From positions 1 to 10,745 of the forward strand of contig JAIWNI010000337.1 of the NCBI GenBank assembly GCA_025331435.1: a stretch of DNA of 10,745 nt, given 5' to 3'. The position numbers and the translations under genes are program-made. The notes under the pieces are model-generated. The model saw only the letters and a list, made by a program, of their open reading frames with translations, ran no database searches and was not told the origin of the DNA. Source of the stretch: Choanephora cucurbitarum (lineage: Eukaryota; Mucoromycota; Mucoromycetes; Mucorales; Choanephoraceae). Below, piece by piece: positions 7,838 through 10,745 of the stretch. Position 1 is the first letter of the stretch; each line of letters starts with the position of its first letter.

Positions 7838-7914
7838 CTGTTAACAGTTACTAATTAAGGTATAACATCTTCCATTTGGCTGGCAGATCTCGACTCTAAA
7901 GCTGATTGACTTAC
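7838..7914 (-). other. intron 1 of the Tnp2-like gene (77 nt)
   Basis: Minus-strand donor GTAAGT at 7914 and acceptor TTAACAG ending at 7838. Unspliced, exon 1 would end at the TAA made by the donor itself; spliced, phases agree (CA + C). Size fits fungal introns. Confidence 0.75.
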
Positions 7915-8054
7915 TGTTGGTTCTGCATTGAAGAAGATGCGTTTTCTTCGGAATCGATACATATTATAGAGGATAAAGCTCTAACTTCTTTTATGTGCTT
8001 TCTGTAGTTCTTCTTGTTGAATTGCTTCAAGCAGTGAGCACATTCGATCATCAT
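7915..8054 (-). CDS. exon 1 of the Tnp2-like gene: zinc-finger N-terminus
   Basis: ATG at 8054-8052 is followed by a second in-frame ATG and a CAHCLKQFNKKNYRKH motif, then a SEENASSS linker. The 140-nt exon ends two bases into a codon at a strong GTAAGT donor. Joining it to the acceptor at 7838 continues the exon 2 frame exactly, with no stop. It is too short to stand out as an open frame alone. A Cys/His finger before a zinc ribbon would fit DNA binding by a transposase. Confidence 0.75.
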
Positions 8055-8430
8055 TTTTAACTTTTTTGTTGGGGTGATTTTTACTAAAAGAAGTTAAAAA
8101 AGAGGAGAGAATCAGATGTTATTACAATTCTTGAGTTATACAATCAGTGCTTGTACGTGATGAGCGATTAATTTTGAACAGGAGTTGGAGTTTCTCAAGG
8201 CATATACATTACAGCCTATAGTCATCATATGTATCATTGAAATACAAACTACGACTAATTAGAGGTGATCTATTTGATTCGATTTACTTGCTCATTCTCA
8301 AACGGAAATATGAGCCTATCATTTAAATAGTTTTGACATGGATACAAAACGAATACCCCTCCGTAAGGTTTTTCTCTTTCTCTTTGTCTTTATCAAAGTA
8401 TACAATTCAAAAAGAAACTCATCAATAAAA
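8055..8430. promoter_or_regulatory. divergent intergenic/promoter region
   Basis: AT-rich DNA between two head-to-head genes: the transposase start at 8054 (-) and the ATG at 8431 (+). A TATA-like ATTTAAATAG lies near 8320, upstream of the + gene. The upstream in-frame ATG at 8338 would add 31 residues with a hydrophobic run; I treat 8338-8430 as leader because the coiled coil starts right after the Met at 8431. Promoter function is inferred from arrangement only. Confidence 0.45.
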
Positions 8431-9383
8431 ATGCCAAAATCAACGGACAATATTAAAGCTAAATTACTCGCGAAGTTAGATGATATGTCTAGTGAAACAA
8501 GCAATGTTGTTACAAATATAAAAAGTATGCAAGACCAGTTAGATGACATTTCAAAGGAAACAAAAAGTCTTATGACAAGAATGAAAAATCTGGAAGATCA
8601 GATAGATGCCTCGAAACATCAGAAAAATGACGAAATCCATGATATGGAAGGGAGCACCTTTACCATACCTTATCCGACAAAGTTTAGCAAGGCGTCTGGC
8701 AAGATAGTGAAAAGAAAGCCCCTCGCCGAAGATGTCAAGGATGCTTTAGCCGTGCTAATACCCGGTGCTCCCGTCCATGAGACGTACAATTCTGTGCTCA
8801 AATACTGCACAGCTAGAAGTGACGAAGTGGTCAAGGCTGTGTATAACAACAAGCCTCCTACTTGGAAACATGTTCCAACTTCAACAAGAAGCAAAATATA
8901 TATGAAGGCTACAAAGCTTATAGCTAATGGACATGGAGTAAACATGGAAAGATGTGAGAAACCCTGGTTTGTCAAATCACTGGTTTCTAGTAAGTATCAA
9001 AGTAGATTCCACTCACTTTGTGGTTCCATCATAAATGAAGCAATTTTACAAGTCATATTACTTTGATTAACTTCAATTTTAAAAATATAGGAAACATAGA
9101 AATGTCAGCGATAATGACAAGAATGATAGAAATGCAGAAGATGAAAGCGAGAGTGAAGAAGCTGATGAAGAGACTGGTAGCGAAAGTGAGAATGATGAAG
9201 TTGCATTTAGCCAATTTCAAAAGAGAAAGTCAAAGGTAAGCATTTGACAATTTGATATCAAAACGCATTGCTGACAACTATATTTGCTTTTAATAGTTAG
9301 TGTCTGATGAGACTTCAAGAAACCATCAAAAGGTAATTCAAACAACTGTTTTTAATGACCTATTCATCAATCTACTTCGCTAA
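8431..9383 (+). CDS. three-exon gene for coiled-coil protein with acidic tail, function unknown
   Basis: Exons 8431-8993, 9091-9235 and 9297-9383 give about 264 residues. I chose ATG 8431 (context AAAAATGCC) over ATG 8338. Residues about 5-70 form a heptad-like coiled coil (a DDMSSETSNVV segment and two KS-M-x-x-L repeats), suggesting a dimer. The middle (about 75-190) is a compact, helix-rich module with PPTW, a CEKPWFVK motif and regularly spaced hydrophobics, of unknown family. Exon 2 adds a KKHRN motif and a run rich in Asp, Glu and Ser (SESEEADEETGSESE), then basic KRKSK. No enzyme motif is seen. It is intact while the neighbouring transposase is broken, and is head-to-head with it. It could be a DNA-binding accessory of the same transposon or an unrelated host gene. 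The 3' end is uncertain: a GTAATT donor at 9333 could open another intron. Confidence 0.65.
8994..9090 (+). other. intron 1 of the 8431 gene (97 nt), with competing donors
   Basis: Acceptor AATATAG ends at 9090. Two overlapping donors exist: GTAAGT at 8990 and GTATCA at 8994. The weaker GTATCA keeps the frame that yields the acidic tail and continues in phase 0 through the next intron. The stronger GTAAGT gives a Met/Lys-rich reading that hits a stop at 9237 unless the next intron is also used differently. Confidence 0.6.
9236..9296 (+). other. intron 2 of the 8431 gene (61 nt)
   Basis: Donor AAG/GTAAGC at 9236, branch-like GCTGACAAC near 9270, acceptor TTTTAATAG ending at 9296. All three signals are strong for a fungal intron, and the acidic-tail frame passes through in phase 0. 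Confidence 0.75.
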
Positions 9384-9889
9384 TCAAGCAAAAACTTAGC
9401 TGACTTTCTATTGTTTTGTTATCCAAAACAAAACTCTAATTGCTACTATATCATAACCTTTGAATCATCAGCTTATAAAACGTATAATCTTTAAAAAAAT
9501 TACCAATAAGGATCACATAACTATCATTCATAAAATTCAAAATATTTTAGATTAAAGCAGCAAAAAATCCTAGAATTTCATGTTTTCAAATTTTAGGAAT
9601 TCAAATTTCTACTGTAACAAAATCTAGTTTTCAAGTCGAAAATTTAAGAAATTCAAGCTGCGTTACAGAGACTTAGGAAATATTTTCGAGTTTTGAACTC
9701 AAATTTTTATAGGATACACTACACTGCTAGCGAAGTTTTTGGAATTCAGCTTTGTAACGTCGGAAGCTCGTAAGATTCCTTTTTTGGAACAAGCCAAATA
9801 TGGGTTAGATTTACTGGGGGTGGTGGGGGATTAGATTCCTCTTTTAGAATTGGGTGGTTACATAGAAATATGACTTTTTATTGGCTTAA
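9384..9889. other. AT-rich non-coding DNA with degenerate short repeats
   Basis: No supported gene. A loose motif recurs: GAATTCAA...GTAAC at 9597-9618, GAAATTCAA...GTTAC at 9648-9666, GAATTCA...GTAAC at 9742-9758, which may be eroded copies of one unit. AGATTCCT also recurs near 9773 and 9833, on both sides of a G-rich stretch (about 9815-9830). Confidence 0.5.
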
Positions 9890-10130
9890 AACTTAAAGTA
9901 AATTCAGCTGCCACTAGGCATTGGATGGCTACCACTGAAAAATAAAAACCAGGGTGGAATGAATTGACCCTAGATACTACGCAGGCAGCCAGCAGGCTTT
10001 TGTAGCCATAACCCGCTTACTTGGTATCTTAGGACAACCTATTCCACCCTGGTATCTACTTTCCAGTAGTAACCATCTGATGCTTGGCGACGAGCTGCTA
10101 TCTATAGGTAGCTGATTGACTTTTAAGTAG
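9890..10130. repeat. long imperfect palindrome (fold-back/MITE-like)
   Basis: ACCAGGGTGGAAT (9948-9960) is mirrored exactly by ATTCCACCCTGGT (10041-10053). Outward, 9918-9954 matches the reverse complement of 10047-10083 at 29 of 37 positions without gaps, and similarity resumes near 9891-9917 versus 10101-10125 after an ~18-nt insertion in the right arm. Inward, CCTAGATAC pairs with GTATCTTAGG with one bulge. The centre is near 10000. No open frame lies inside, as expected for a fold-back or MITE-type element, or a hairpin RNA source. Confidence 0.75.
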
Positions 10131-10656
10131 ATTATTCTGAACTCTGTAATATCTCTGCCACTGTAAAAGAAAGTGTAAATAATGGAACTTTTCTAATCAG
10201 AGTACTACTTACATTAAGACCATAGGCGAGATAGCACACATATCAGTCTATGTAATAAAGATGAGTTAGTGATCGATATACTTTTGAAGTAAAAATCAAA
10301 CTTACCAACACATCTTGACATTGACATTACTAGAGCAAGCTTGAACGAGCAAAGTTAGAAACCTATTCCTTATTGCAGCAAAGCGACATGAAACTTACAT
10401 TTACTATATAGAGCTTGGCCTGCTATGAGTGTGTCATGTTGAAAGATTATAAAGTCAAAGATATTGTAACAAAAGACATTAAGAAAAGAAGAGGTAATTT
10501 TTTTAAAAAAAAATTTATTGTCTTAAGATTTTAGCTGTCTTAGGATTTTTTATTGACTGAATTGGATTACACCCAGTTTTTCTCTCAATTAAATACTTTC
10601 AGCCCTGGTCAAGCAGTTGTATGTGATATAGATCATACCATACATGTACTCGATAC
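10131..10656. other. AT-rich non-coding stretch
   Basis: I see no gene, RNA motif or strong repeat here beyond homopolymer A/T runs near 10499-10520. Confidence 0.55.
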
Positions 10657-10696
10657 TAGCTCCTTTATTGACAACACTAGAGTTGTTAATAGCTCC
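10657..10696. repeat. small hairpin flanked by 7-bp direct repeats
   Basis: TAGCTCC occurs at 10657-10663 and 10690-10696. Between them ATTGACAAC (10667-10675) and GTTGTTAAT (10682-10690) pair at 8 of 9 positions. Direct repeats around an inverted repeat resemble a tiny excision footprint, though chance is possible at this size. Confidence 0.5.
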
Positions 10697-10713
10697 ATTT
10701 TTGCTTCTCTTTG

Positions 10714-10736
10714 GCTGATAATTTTGTAATATCAGC
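10714..10736. repeat. 7-bp stem palindrome
   Basis: GCTGATA (10714-10720) and TATCAGC (10730-10736) are exact reverse complements around a 9-nt AT-rich loop. No T-run or gene end nearby gives it a role. Confidence 0.5.
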
Positions 10737-10745
10737 ATAACTTTT

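Larger units (their letters stand above)
5313..8054 (-). pseudogene. Tnp2-like (CACTA/En-Spm type) transposase, spliced and decayed
   Basis: Read on the minus strand. Exon 1 (8054-7915) starts at an ATG pair and encodes a short zinc finger (C-x2-C-x11-H) plus a Ser/Glu-rich linker. Exon 2 (7837-7088) holds a CX2C-x11-CX2C zinc ribbon (codons 7455 to 7399). Exon 3 (7028-5313) holds the core: a VHLVGSFGDIS stretch, then SGHTSYHPCRLC (a GH...CxxC motif near the GD of the Tnp2 fold), then HYLTHL and KPLERRI stretches as in the region after Tnp2. About 835-870 residues if whole. Breaks: TAG at 6943-6941, TAA at 6910-6908, and a one-base loss in the C run near 6198-6200 that splits the ELNAP end from the following WIGFLHDN. 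The stop at 5315-5313 looks like the natural end. Family assignment is from motif pattern, not a database search. It would have moved a DNA transposon; probably inactive now. Confidence 0.8.

Noticed and set aside
5158..8151. CACTGA near 5158 and its reverse complement near 8147 as terminal repeats of the transposase element
   Set aside because: Similarity ends after six bases; such a match is expected by chance.
8338..8430. N-terminal extension with signal-like hydrophobic run on the 8431 gene
   Set aside because: The run is low-complexity Phe/Leu, the coiled coil starts right after the later Met, and the later ATG has the better context; kept only as an alternative start.
9717..9728. CACTACACTG as a CACTA element terminus
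   Set aside because: Its orientation would make it the left end of an element running right, and no partner TAGTG end with matching inverted repeat is visible. The TGTAGTG at 4327 is explained by the LTR.
9810..9832. G-rich stretch as a G-quadruplex
   Set aside because: Only three G runs are present, one just two bases long, which is short of the usual four-run pattern.

Overview
The window looks like a repeat-rich, gene-poor stretch of a fungal genome, most likely Mucoromycota (Mucorales-like). The reasons are: short GT-AG introns (59-99 nt), AT-rich intergenic DNA, a chromodomain-bearing Ty3/gypsy element, and a Tnp2-type transposase gene of a style I associate with zygomycete fungi. Placement below phylum is not possible from sequence alone. 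No tRNA, rRNA, CRISPR or ordinary metabolic gene is visible.

Region 1 (1-4726, + strand) is the 3' part of a Ty3/gypsy chromovirus retrotransposon whose 5' LTR and gag start lie outside the window. It reads gag - protease - reverse transcriptase - RNase H - integrase (DD35E) - GPF-type motif - chromodomain - basic tail, then a polypurine tract and a 3' LTR with its own TATA box and polyadenylation signal. The order is canonical, but pol is broken: there is a +1 step between gag-pro and pol at a CTC-TAA-A site (programmed or decayed), and two more frame breaks inside the RT. The first ~510 bases of the gag frame are much more GC-rich (60-65% in sampled lines) than the rest (30-37%).

Region 2 (4727-5312) is AT-rich spacer with a small coding-like relic, a 12-bp tandem duplication, and three spaced copies of a GAGTKGACAAA motif next to the 3' end of the following gene.

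Region 3 (8054 down to 5313, - strand) is a spliced Tnp2-like (CACTA/En-Spm type) transposase gene. I rebuilt its exon order: a small zinc-finger exon 1, a 77-nt intron, a zinc-ribbon exon 2 with a possible 99-nt internal intron, a 59-nt intron, and a long exon 3 with the transposase core. Exon 3 carries two in-frame stops and one frameshift, so it reads as a pseudogene.

Region 4 (8431-9383, + strand) is a divergently transcribed, apparently intact three-exon gene for a ~264-aa protein of unknown function: an N-terminal coiled coil, a compact helical-looking middle, and an acidic Ser/Glu/Asp-rich tail. It may be the second gene of the same transposon, sharing a ~375-bp divergent promoter region.

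Region 5 (9384-10745) has no gene. It holds degenerate AT-rich repeats, a ~240-bp imperfect palindrome (9890-10130) that looks like a fold-back/MITE-type element, and two small terminal hairpins.
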